This document shows positions 1 through 10,589 of a stretch of DNA of 64,000 nucleotides, piece by piece. The notes beneath the pieces were generated by a model. The model had not been told where the DNA came from. It made no database searches and worked only from the letters and a program-made list of their open reading frames with translations. Within the stretch, counting starts at the first letter, position 1. Each line of letters begins with the position of its first letter. Origin of the DNA: Protea cynaroides. Taxonomy: Eukaryota > Streptophyta > Magnoliopsida > Proteales > Proteaceae. The DNA lies in contig CM053270.1 in assembly GCA_028583415.1 (NCBI GenBank), forward strand, positions 59,857,117 to 59,921,116, in the 5' to 3' direction. The position numbers and the translations under genes are program-made.

Positions 1-1282
1 ATGGTGTACAAAAATTCCTTCCCCCAAGTAGTGTACAATCCCTCGGGTCTCTCAAAATTCCCAAAATATATTATAATAGGGGTAGGGTGGATGAGACAGA
101 GAAGGGAGTGGGAAGTTTCAAGTTTCAACATACACAAAATAAATAATGTGGAGATTAACACACCAAATAAATAATGTTGGAGAGGGAGAGAGAGAATACA
201 CATATGCAAACATTTATGAACTATAAGTATACATAGTTCTACATTAGAATGTATTGATTGAATTTGATCATAAAATTTAAAAAACAATTAATCGAAACCT
301 TGACCTACTTATCCAATGATCAAAATCACAAATCATTTTACCACGTGGTTCAAATAGTAGATTGTTATAAAGGTAGTGAAAATAAAAATTTCTCATAATA
401 TTATTATAATGAAATTACCACTTCACATTCCAAGCATATATTTATTTGGTTGGCCTATGTAATGCTACCACATATGTACCATTTGATAAGATGATATGGT
501 GATTCCAACTCTTTAGAAAGGAGGATGTCCTGACACGACAACAAATTTGGTTTTTGGAATAGTAATTTTGCGTCACAAAAAAACATTTCTATTGCTAAAA
601 AACTATTTACAATGGAATATTTTCTTCGGTCTTCCTTTGATTAGAGGGCCGTCATAAACCTTTACAATGGATATATGCTCGATATTGGGTTGTAGACATT
701 AAGTGCCAAAAATCTATATCCGTCGTATAAATTATATATGACAAAATGAGCTGTCTGTTACAAATAGTAACATCTTATACGACAGTGAACATATTCCGTT
801 GTATGTAATATATTGTATACAACGAATGTATTACCATCGTATAAAATAATATTATATACAACAATTATATAAATATTATTTTTTACAACGGTTTGAAATT
901 CCATCGTGATATATAACATCTATAAATGAAGGTTACATCCATCTCTTATACGAAATTTAGATACCACTTCGAGTAACCAGGTCAACCGTGGTAGTTTGGC
1001 AGAGATTTATTATATACATAACAATGGCGATTTTAGAGAAATGCAGCTATGGATGGTGTATGTTGTGGTGTTTCTCATCTAATGCCGCAATTGATAATAT
1101 TTGCGGCGTTTCAAAGAAACACAGCTATTGATGTTGTATTTGTGACATTTTCAAAAAAACGCAGCTATTTACAAGTAGGTTGTGGCAGCTAGCGAGTGTG
1201 TTCGTTGCGGCATTTCTCTAGAACGCTGGTAGAGTATAGACCAATGTTTTCAACTGTGTTTTAAGAGAAGCACCAGAGTAGG
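1..1282. other. AT-rich spacer with CACTA-like subterminal repeats
   Basis: No supported gene. From about 700 to 950 there are several copies, in both orientations, of a motif like CGTCGTATA/TATACAACG. From about 1020 to 1260 there is a different set built on GCGGCGTTTC/AAACGCAGCTAT. Short repeats of both orientations packed into a few hundred bases are typical of the subterminal regions of CACTA (En/Spm) transposons. I cannot find both ends of any one element. Confidence 0.45.
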
Positions 1283-1740
1283 CACTACGAGAAACTGGAT
1301 CCATGGGCAAATTGGCTGAGGTTTATAGCGACTTTTTAAAAAACGTTGATATATATATACACACACACACACAACAACCACTACAACAATCTACATCTGT
1401 TGCCAAAAATACGTTCCCATCACAGTTGATCTTTACAGACGGATAGGTTTCCATTATATTTTCCGTCGGTGTATCTTCCGTGGGGTAAATTCATATTTTT
1501 GGTCTTGTGGACTAAAAGATTATATTTTTACCGACGGAAATGAAATTTCCGTCGATAAAAGTTATATCTTTACCGACAGGGACTATGTTTCCATCGCCGA
1601 ACATAAATATTTTTATCAACGGGTCAAGAAAATTCAGTATTTTTCCAACGGCAATTAATTTTCCGTCGGAAAAAATGTATACTTAATTATATATCCTTAT
1701 TTTTACCGATGGAAATATATTACCGTCGGAAAAACTGTAT
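1283..1740 (+). mobile_element. CACTA-like transposon terminus with subterminal repeats
   Basis: CACTACGAGAAAC at 1283 resembles the usual plant CACTA terminus (CACTACAAGAAA). From about 1440 to 1740 the motif ACCGACGGAAA and its complement TTTCCGTCGG recur at least six times. This is the arrangement of a CACTA subterminal region, to which the transposase binds in known families. No transposase gene and no matching right terminus are visible, so this is a fragment or a non-autonomous copy. Confidence 0.5.
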
Positions 1741-2655
1741 ATATTTTTTTTTATAAATATACTTATTGCTACTAATTACACCTATCAAAAAAGTATGAGA
1801 TAATTATACTCCATAAAAATATAATAAAAATATAATTCTAAATTACTCTAAATTACAGCTTTAAGTTACATATGCTAATTTACAATACAAAAAATAATAA
1901 ATAAAACTACATAGAAATAACATCCAAAAATTTCTAAAATTCAACTATAAATTAATTACAAAATTCTAAAAAAGTATATCACCAACTTCACAACCTAATT
2001 AAGTCCTTGATGAGAAAATTTTACATAAGAGTCTCAAAACCATAGAGGTCAGTTATAGAATGAACATGGAACCTACTTGTGTTCCAATTTTTTTTTTTTA
2101 GAATGCACAACTACCAACCCCTGATGCTTGTCCCCATCCACTACCTCAGTTTCACGAAAGCAATTAGAGATAGGAACAAACTGAACCAAATACAGAAACA
2201 AATCATAAATCACACAAGTGCAGATACAAAAGCTGCAATAAAAATAATCAAATCCTATCTCCTAAAAGGAATCAAGATACAACCTAAGGAATTAAACAAT
2301 CCAAAAGAGACCTTCACAAAAAAATTTGCTTCATACTCAAAAAGGAAGGAAAGGAGGCAAGATTCTCCAATGGGCTCATGAGCAACAAGATGTAGATCCA
2401 AGATGGTGTTGAACATGGGCAGCAAAACAAAAGAGGAAGGCAATTAGAACAGTCCCCACTTTAAGAACATAGTCTACTAAAGCAACATTGGGCCAGGAGA
2501 AAAAAAATTAGATTTAACCATTTAGATAAAGCAAAACTATCTGGACCAGATTCGACTATGAAAATAAACCAACTCAAACAGTTACAAAACTGGTTAAATA
2601 TGGCAACTTAAATGAAGATATGGTTTTCCCAGCAAGATCGAACAACAAACCTGCT
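1741..2655. other. AT-rich intergenic sequence
   Basis: No gene, repeat family or RNA recognised. Short reading frames here have no family resemblance and lie in low-complexity A-rich sequence. Confidence 0.5.
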
Positions 2656-3100
2656 CATGGCCATGGAGAAAAGAAGATGGCAAATGAAACTTCACTCCAA
2701 TTTTTTCCTTGTAAATTTTCTCCAAGTCAGCTACTGATTTTTGAAGGATTCTGGTGAAAGACAAAACCAAAACAATTTATCTTACGTTAGATGTGATGCA
2801 CAAAAAGGAATGTGCAATATTAGATCAAAAGCAATCAGCACATAGAATGCATCAGTGATAAGTTCATGCTTGCCACTGTCATTGAAATCAAAGCACTCTA
2901 TAACCAGTGGGTTATCTCCTACACAGAATTCACAGCCAGGAAGAAAGTTGAAAACTTTCAGTGTTTCGAGTGTATGTAAAACAAACAAGGTTATTGTTAT
3001 CTATTGGAATGACAAGGAAAGTAAGTAGCTTGCCTTGCTTCCAAATTGCTGGCCAAGTTCTCATCAGCTTTTGGCTTTTGCATTATCGATTACAACAATG
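2656..3100 (-). pseudogene. BONZAI/copine-like gene fragment (C2 domain, three exon pieces)
   Basis: On the minus strand three exon-like pieces read like the second C2 domain of plant copines (BONZAI family; calcium-dependent membrane-binding regulators of growth and immunity). At about 3050-3075 QQFGSK is followed by a GC-type donor (AAG|GCAAG). At about 2865-2933, after a TGTGTAG acceptor, DNPLVIECFDFNDSGKHELI matches the C2 core. At about 2656-2750, after a CACCAG acceptor, ILQKSVADLEKIYKEKIG is followed by an ATGAGCAG|GT donor. The N-terminal C2 domain and the C-terminal von Willebrand A (copine) domain are not found nearby, so this looks like a relic. A gene with very long introns running outside the window is possible. 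Identification rests on recalled family consensus. Confidence 0.5.
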
Positions 3101-3706
3101 ATTCCTCAGAGACATCAGATGAATTAATGCAAATGCCTGAACATACAATCAAGAACTACTAAATAATACTGCAAAAATAAATAAATAAGAATATCCTTTA
3201 ACTGGGTCTCAAATTAACATATATAGCAAAAGGAAAAAATAAACACCAATTGTTATCCATCTCAGCCCTCAACGACCATAGCCTGGCCAAGTTCTTGTTC
3301 CCCAAACCCCTTCCAGTTTGTAAAGTCATGAATGAGACCAGATAAGGGCTGGATGCCAAGTTGGAATCAATAATGAAAGCTTTAAAATAAAAAAAAAGGA
3401 TGAAGATAAAAGATGAATTAGAGTGGAATGAATTGGGTGCCATGTTGGCAAAAGTAAGAAATGAAAAGGACTAGTAAAAGCTTGATGACCTAGAACTACT
3501 AAAGTGAAATTAATTTTTTTATTCGGATCATAAATAAAGAGTAAGGATTGAGGAAGATGTTGCTCATATAATTAAAGTGAGGTGACAAGAAGAGAATTGT
3601 CTTATCAACTAGCCTACTAAAACTGAAGAGTGCAATTTTTTAGAGAGATATAAGATAAACAATGATGTATGGTGCTACATGCTGTGCAGCATATATGGGT
3701 GGCAAT
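3101..3706. other. AT-rich intergenic or intronic sequence
   Basis: Nothing recognisable. It could be the intron or upstream remnant of the copine-like fragment, but no further exon of that family was identified. Confidence 0.4.
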
Positions 3707-3712
3707 AATGCA

Positions 3713-3938
3713 AAAGATGGGACTAAAATAATCTACATTCAGGAGGACCTAAAAGTTGCCCCATCAGGAGAAGAAATGAGGGAAAGTGAATCAAAATGGT
3801 CTTAACAGTGGCAAAAAAGAACAGAAAATGCACAAGTTGATGCGAAAGATGGAATTAAAAATATCTGCATTCAGGGGGACTTAAGAGTTGCACCAACAGG
3901 GGAGGAAATGAGGAAAAGTCAATCAAAATGGTCTAACA
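3713..3938 (+). repeat. Imperfect direct repeat of about 93 bp, two copies
   Basis: Bases 3713-3805 and 3845-3938 are imperfect copies of one another. Both begin AAAGATGG and both end in AATCAAAATGGTCT(T)AACA. They are separated by about 40 bases. No coding potential is apparent. This may be an old local duplication. Confidence 0.7.
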
Positions 3939-4802
3939 AAGACCATCAAATGAACAAGTTAGCTATTACCCAAAAAAAAAAAAAAAAATTGAACAAGTTA
4001 GGAGTGATGCCATTCAATTTGAAAGTGGTCAAAGACAGACCAAAAGAAGCACAGAGTTGAAGTAATGAATTCTTTGGAGTTAACACCGTATCACTTTACA
4101 TAAATTAACATGGCCAAAAAGAGTTTCTGTAACCGAACCCAATTAGATGAGATAAAGCTTGGTTGAGTTCCAATGACCACATTTTGTTATATGGTTTCCT
4201 CACCCCCCCCAACAAAAAAAAAAGGGATAAAAAAGGAGACCACTACATATTCATGTAAAGTAAACGCTTGGCTCAGGTGGCAATCGTGCTTATAAAATAG
4301 ACATACCATATTCAAGTCTCTTGGGATGCTATCACAGTAGTGCTAAACAGAGTGATTGATTAACTGCATTCCATCCTCAGTTCGCTAACACTTTCTGAGT
4401 GAAATACCTCCACAGAACCATGGATACAGCAGTAACTTCCAGCGGAAAATACATAATGCACTAGAAACCGAGAGGCCAAGAAAGAAAGGCCCTCTCACAT
4501 GCCATGCTCATTATACTGCAACTTACACCTGCAGAGGTAGTGGGTGGGTTCTGATATCTCATTTCAACAAAGATAAGGGGCAGAGTGGAAAAAAAAATTA
4601 AAAGAAAAAATAACAATTTTGCTGACTTATTCAATTTTTTAATTTTTTTTTTCCTACTTCTGAGAACCAATCTCTCTCTTCAACACAACCCAACCCAATC
4701 TACATATTAGTCAAATCTACAGTCTACACTATAGTCTACAGCCTACGATTTAAACTTACAATGAAAAAGGATATCTCCATCTCTTCTCCAGTAGTATTTG
4801 CA

Positions 4803-4804
<2 letters not shown>
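3939..4804. other. Intergenic sequence, nothing recognised
   Basis: AT-rich sequence with a poly-A run near 3970 and a C/A-rich stretch near 4200. A short phrase near 4480-4505 (CCCTCTCACATGCCA) recurs near 5165-5185, which hints at a small old duplication. Confidence 0.4.

Positions 4805-4863
<59 letters not shown>
4805..4863. repeat. (TC)n microsatellite
   Basis: Almost perfect dinucleotide TC run of about 59 bases, read directly from the sequence. Confidence 0.97.
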
Positions 4864-4865
<2 letters not shown>

Positions 4866-6605
4866 CACACACCAACACAGTATCTATTTATAGTAAGTGA
4901 AATTCTTGAAGCAACAAACCTAGGACATCAAATATAACAACTACTGTACAGTAAAAACCTATAACAATTAAACCAACTTCGTTCTTGAATAATATTCATA
5001 ATTAATATGAGAAACTAGTTTTCCCCATCCAAAAAGAGAAAAGATATAAAAAAAAAAAAAAAAAGAACTAGAACAAGCTATTGATCTCATCATCTCTTCC
5101 TACCCACAATATATTCAAAGTAAATATATTTCCACAAAGCTTGAGCATGGCACTAACAAAAGAAACGCCCTCTCACATGCCACACGTTAACATCTCATAA
5201 AAAAAACACAGAAAAGTGAAGGAGATTCACTATTTTGGTCTAATCTACAGGTTTCCTGAGCCAAAAACTCTAAATCTAAGATCTAAAGAAATCTAACCTT
5301 CTCTCCAATTCCATTGCCCTCCAATCTGGCCGATTCCTACTAATTTCCAGCCAATTCAAATCAGTATCAATGGACACTGACCCGACTCCCCATTCGAAGT
5401 TTTAGAACTTTGTGGCTTAGTGACAATATCCCAACTACACGATTGATAGTCCTGTTATATAGTCAGTAGAAATATACACAGACCATAGTCCAAAACCAAC
5501 AGTGAAACTAAATTGTGTTTTAAAAACAGAAAACAGAGACTGTATGAGTTGCATATGTTTGTATTTCTGGCCAACCAAAGGGAAATTGTCGCATTCAGAA
5601 TGTCCAAGAAACTCATATTTTCTTGGACATTTAGACTGTCCAAGAAACTCAAATTGTAGCAGAAGTATACACAGACCTCTTTTAGACTACCCTTGAAAAT
5701 CAATTATTCAAATAGCTAATCAATAACTCTGCTGCAGTAAATAGGTTCGAAATTGAGCTAGCATCAAGAATGGCTATGGTGTAGAGAGTTCTACAACATC
5801 ATTGCATTATTAAATCCACATACATTGACTGAATCCTTCACTTGGTGACACCAATTCAGAAAAATATCAAGAATTTAAACAGAAGCAGAACTGAAGCAAA
5901 GCAATCAAACTAGACAAAATCAGCCCGACATGAATAAAATAATAATGTGCCAAAAAAAAAAATATTTTCAACATCCAAATTGCTTATAAACCAAACCATC
6001 CAGTACTATTAAGCATCTCAACCCGATGAATCTTATCAAATTACCAATTCAAAGTTGACCACACAGATCGCTCAACATCCAAACCTAAAACTTATTTCTT
6101 GGCAAAAAAGAGGTACAGTCATTTTTTTTTTAAATTTATTTCTTAGAGATTGATTTGTCATTACCGCTAGTGGCAGGAACAGTCACAGAATAGAATATAG
6201 GAGAAATAAAGAAGAAAAGAGGTAGAAATATTTGGAAGAAGAGCAAAAATAACGAGAGAGACTCAACTGAGAATGGAATGCCTCAACGAAGAGAGAGAGA
6301 CAGAGAGAGAGAACACAGAAAAGGGAAACATCATACCTGCTCACAGCTCACTTCTTCACTTCTTGCAGACCTAGAAACACTTGCAGACCTAGAAACGGAA
6401 ATCGCAGAGAGAGGCATAAGAGAGAATCGAAAAAAAAATATAACAATAATGAAACCAATGAGAGAGGAACGAACCTGGTGAAGACGATCGACGATCTTCT
6501 CATAGCTTCTTCGACGATCGAGAGCTGGGAGGCACAGTGTTCGATAGGGAGAAAACTAGGAGGCGGGAGGGACGCACACGCTTCAAAGTTGAGAGAGTTG
6601 GACAG
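4864..6605. other. Intergenic sequence with small inverted repeat and GA-rich stretch
   Basis: No supported gene. TGTCCAAGAAA near 5600 pairs with TTTCTTGGACA about 15 bases downstream, a small hairpin, and the first arm recurs near 5638. A GA-rich stretch runs about 6285-6325. GCAGACCTAGAAAC is directly duplicated at about 6364-6395. The stretch 6480-6530 has overlapping ACGATCG motifs. Splice-like or UTR-like texture is present, but no protein is recognisable. Confidence 0.4.
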
Positions 6606-7188
6606 AAATCCTCTCCCGCGGCAAGAGGTTCTGCCGCTGATCCAAGGGCTGGGGATCAGTCGGTCCTTCTACCAATACATGGAGAGATGGGTCGACTGAA
6701 ATCCCATCCTTGACCGGCGGCAGATGGGCGAGAGAGGATTTTTTTGAGAGAGAGTTGGGGGGATCCACATCTTCTCCTCCCTGAGATTCTGGGAGGAGGG
6801 GTGGCGACTCCAGTGGATGATCGCCACGTAGAGGTCGGATGAATCCGACCCCTCCATTCGAGCCGACAAGCCAAACGGACAAAAGAGTGTCGACTCTAAC
6901 GGAGGGGTCGGATTCATCCGACCTCCACTGGTGACCATCTACTGGGATCACCGCCTCTCCTCCATGAAGTACAGGGAGGAGACGATTTGAATCCAATAGG
7001 AGAGGATTTCTGTGCCGAAAGAGAATGGGAAAAACCGAAAAGAACTTGTATAAAACCTCTCCTGCCCACCTGTCGCCGGCCAAGGGCGGGATTTCAGCCG
7101 GCCCACCTCCCAATGTATTGGTAGATGGGCCGACTGATCCCCAGCCCTTGGATCAACGGCAGAAATCTCCTACCGCGGGAGAGGATTT
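6606..7188. mobile_element. Foldback element with long inverted arms
   Basis: The left end AAATCCTCTCCCGCGG (6606) is the reverse complement of the right end CCGCGGGAGAGGATTT (to 7188). The arms stay alignable inward for about 260 bases, with the axis near 6880-6895. For example, GGTCGGATGAATCCGACC on the left is mirrored by the region just after 6900. The local base composition is much more GC-rich than the surroundings. This is the form of a foldback or long-TIR non-autonomous DNA transposon. No convincing target-site duplication is visible. Open frames across it are by-products of its GC content and palindromy. Confidence 0.65.
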
Positions 7189-7244
7189 GGTTCCAAAAAA
7201 CTTGGGTTGGTCAGAAGGGACGGGATTAGTACATTTTTGCCACG

Positions 7245-7505
7245 GAAGGCAAAAATGATTTTTAACCATGAGAATGTATTTTTAGCCATGGAAATATACA
7301 TCATGATTTTTGGCCACGGGGAATTTAAGTCTCATCGGTATCTAAATGATGTTTGGCCATGGGAATTCGGGTCCCATCGATGTCTAAATGATGTTTGGTC
7401 ATGAAAATTTAAATCTTGTGGGTTAAAATGATTTTTGATCACGAAAATTTGGATCCCGTAAGTGTATAAATGATGTTTGGCCATGGGAATTTAAATCCTC
7501 AAAGA
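7245..7505 (+). repeat. Degenerate tandem array, unit about 60 bp
   Basis: The phrase AAATGATGTTTGGCCATGGGAATTT recurs in degenerate form about five times (for example near 7345, 7390 and 7465), usually with a TCCCATCG-type segment between copies. Read directly. No coding meaning is evident. Confidence 0.7.
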
Positions 7506-7980
7506 TCGAAGTCGCGATAACGACACGACCATTTTTGTAGGAATTCACAAGATTTTTTAAAAAAACCCTAACCGATAGGATCTCCTAACAGACATTGGCC
7601 CTTGGAAGGCTGCCACGAGTGCAACACAACTGCCCATTTCTCGCCACGACAGAAAAAATCATACGACGTTGACGCAAGCCTGCTTCTTCGTCTCCCTCTT
7701 TTTAATCGTTTCATTAAATGCGTTCGAGGCTGTCATCGATCAAAGGTGCAAAGACAGTCCATTTTTCCTTACAAAGGCGGCAAATGGGAGCAATTTGACA
7801 CCTCCCGCTATATGACACTTGGACTCCAAAGCTCTTGAATCCATGACATTTATGTTTAAAAAGGAACTCAAAAGTGTTTGTGTGGATTCGTGCCATATAT
7901 TATCTTCCATTTTCAACAGCTAAAAAGCAATTAATTTTTTCATCTTCTCCGGGTTTACTTTTGCAACTTAATATCAGGAA
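7506..7980. other. Intergenic sequence, nothing recognised
   Basis: No gene or repeat identified. Short frames here show no family resemblance. Confidence 0.4.
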
Positions 7981-10335
7981 TGTCACACTTCAATTCTAAT
8001 CGAATCAGAAATATAAAATAATTATAAATGAATCAACGGTTCAAAACAGGATTACTAATGAACTATGTCGACCATCAAATCATCACATCAATCATAATAA
8101 GAGATAATAAATATTAACGAAAGTCTTTATTAATAATGAACTGAGAATTACTATGATAGATAAACATTAAACCAGTTATTCAATGATCAAAACATAATTA
8201 AAAATATCCATTACAACCCATAGATTCGAAACAAAAATAACCCTAAAGGTAGACACAATAAATACATTCGCACGACGAATCATGTTCATTCTCCACTGCT
8301 TGCACGTCCATAGCAGCCATGTGCTCACAGAATGGCGCATTAGTATAGTCTTCCACTATAGTACCTGCATGATCAATTAAAAGGAGTATGAATTCGTGAG
8401 GTGAGCTCACAACTTAACTCAGTGAGAAACAAAACAATACAACAAGCAATATGCATGATTTGTCATTCAATCATTTGATCTGGTAAAGTTTGTAATGTGC
8501 TATGGTAAAGTTAGGCTTCATATCGCACAACTAATCCTAACTTTCATCTACGAGATTGTGAGCACACCCAACGAAAAAGCTACAACCAATTCCGCTGTTG
8601 TCCCACATCACTCACTATGAAAGAGAGAACTAGAGCCTAATGGATCATATATCGACAGCACCCCCTTGATACTCTACCCTATACCAATACGTACACCCCT
8701 ACTGGCGAGGGCTTGCAAACTAGGATACGTCACTAATCTATCCTAGATATCATCACAAGTGTATCCATGGTCCTACCTCAGCATCTTCAATATGAAACAG
8801 AGATAGAACTAGAGCCTAACAGATCGTACATCGCCAACACTTTCCCTGATACCCTACCTTGCACTAAGTAGGCTAAGGTAATGGCAATACGACGATGACG
8901 GTATGTGAATGGTTTGAGGCTCCAACCTCTCCCCACTCAACACACTAACCACACACAAATACATGACTATCCTCAATCACATCATAATAAGAATAATAAA
9001 TAAATATGCATGAACAATAATAGCAGATATTGGATGACATGTTATATGCACAAACACAACGTATCAATAACAAGCAAAGTAGTTTATTATTAACCAATTA
9101 GTTTGGGATCTTATCCCTCACCTGTTAAGTGATGTTTAACAATATCTAAGTTGTCGAGTTTAGCTTGGCTTGCTTATAAATCCTAGACAAACAATAGGAT
9201 AAATTTAGGTCCAATTCTAACAATTTAGTGTTCTTAGGATTGAATGTCCGATTGCATGTCTGGTCTGCCAATAGCCATACTAGACAACAATCTGGACAAA
9301 TCCTGAGACACTTCCCAAGAGTGTCCGTTCGCTTGTCCGGTGGCACTTGAAATTTGTAAAGTCCAATTGGACAAGTTTCAGACCTTCTATAAGTTTGTCC
9401 GGTAGCATGTTTGGTCTAACAATAGTGCCTCCGGACATCCTTCCAGACAGCATCCCAGAATGTTCCAAAAGGTGTCCGAGTTAACTCCTTGGTTTGTCTC
9501 TCTCCATAGTCAATCCCTCAACTCATTCAAGGGCTCATCTTACACCGTTCTATGGTCCAGAACATGTCAAGATTAGGTCTTCCATAATAACCCTAGTTTA
9601 TCGCAACATTCTTATCAACGGATCTTTGTGAACCTTACAATAATAGATCCTTAACATATTGGGATCAGTCAACAGTCGTTATCGATGTGATCCCAACCTC
9701 ATGTTCATCTTAACCTATCTACAATGATTAGGAACTCACCGTTGGTTTCTTGACTACGTTGATGGAAATCGACAGAGATTCTTGCTGGAGAAACGATCCC
9801 TCCTTGCCCAGCCTTCGTCTCCCTTCTTCTCCTTTACAGTCTTCTTCTTCTCCAGAGCTCCTCTCTCATATCTCTCTCTCAAACTCTAGGGTTTTAGAAT
9901 TAATAAAGAGATCTAATTAAAGGAGTGGGCCTTTATATAGAAGAGAGTGTCCTTAAAAGACTTTAACTCTCATATGGAAAGGAGTCCACCAAAACTACGA
10001 AAGTTTTCTATTTTCGGATTCGATTCTAGGTTTGTCTGGTAGCTTGTCCAGTAGCACAACCTGTGAGACAGACAACTCAACCAATCTGGCCGAACAAGGT
10101 ATAAGTTAGTATTTAAGCTGTCTAGGTGCACTGTTCGGTGGCAGAAAAGTGAGACCAAACTGTAGACCAGACAGTGAGATTGGACAAGGTAAAACAACTA
10201 GAAACATTTACCTTAATGTTACCTTGATGCGTGGCTACTTCATCCGACCGTCTCGTCCAACCTGGTTATGATAGGAAGACCGGTCACAACATGATAGCCC
10301 ATGATAGACCGGGTTCGTGGAGTACAAGTCTTACA
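7981..10335 (-). mobile_element. Solo LTR, Ty3/gypsy chromovirus-like family E
   Basis: On the minus strand the LTR begins TGTAAGACTTG (at 10335) and ends AGTGTGACA (at 7981), a TG...CA pair. Flanks AGGAA (7976-7980) and AGTAA (10336-10340) look like a target-site duplication with one mismatch. Internal landmarks match LTR families A and B: a TATA box read as TATATAAA on the minus strand (9932-9939) about 400 bases from the LTR start, and the conserved downstream core CTAATTGGTTAATAATAAACT (near 9085). The motif TTGTCCGGT and variants cluster at about 10020-10190 and 9230-9480, on either side of the TATA box. There is no gag, pol, PBS or PPT, so this is a solo LTR. Confidence 0.8.
9932..9939 (-). 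promoter_or_regulatory. LTR TATA box, family E
   Basis: TATATAAA on the minus strand, at the position corresponding to the TATA boxes of the related LTR families. Confidence 0.55.
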
Positions 10336-10340
10336 AGTAA

Positions 10341-10589
10341 GTTATCTTCTTTTTGTTCATCTTTATTTTCCTCATTTTTTCTTGATGTCTCATATGTTTG
10401 ATTGTCCCAAGACAGTCTATACTAACGTCTTACCACCCATCTTCGGTTGGTTGGAGGAGGAACAAATAGCTCTAGGAATGGAGAGTGCCCTAGTGTCAAC
10501 AGGGTTGAGTTATGCCCCAGTCTTAGCTACCTGACCTACCATTCCCACGATTGCCAAAGTTTATCATAGGGAGAGGTCCCCGTTTCCCC
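10341..10589. other. Short spacer between solo LTR and Tat-element antisense gene
   Basis: T-rich stretch followed by sequence that may be the 5' part of the antisense gene of the Tat element. No clear start codon can be assigned. Confidence 0.3.

Noticed and set aside
6583..7113. 176-residue minus-strand frame
   Set aside because: It covers the foldback element almost exactly; GC-rich palindromic DNA tends to lack stops, and no domain is recognisable.
9970..10197. Short frames in the 9.1-10.2 kb region
   Set aside because: They fall inside the family E LTR and follow its TTGTCCGGT motif repeats.
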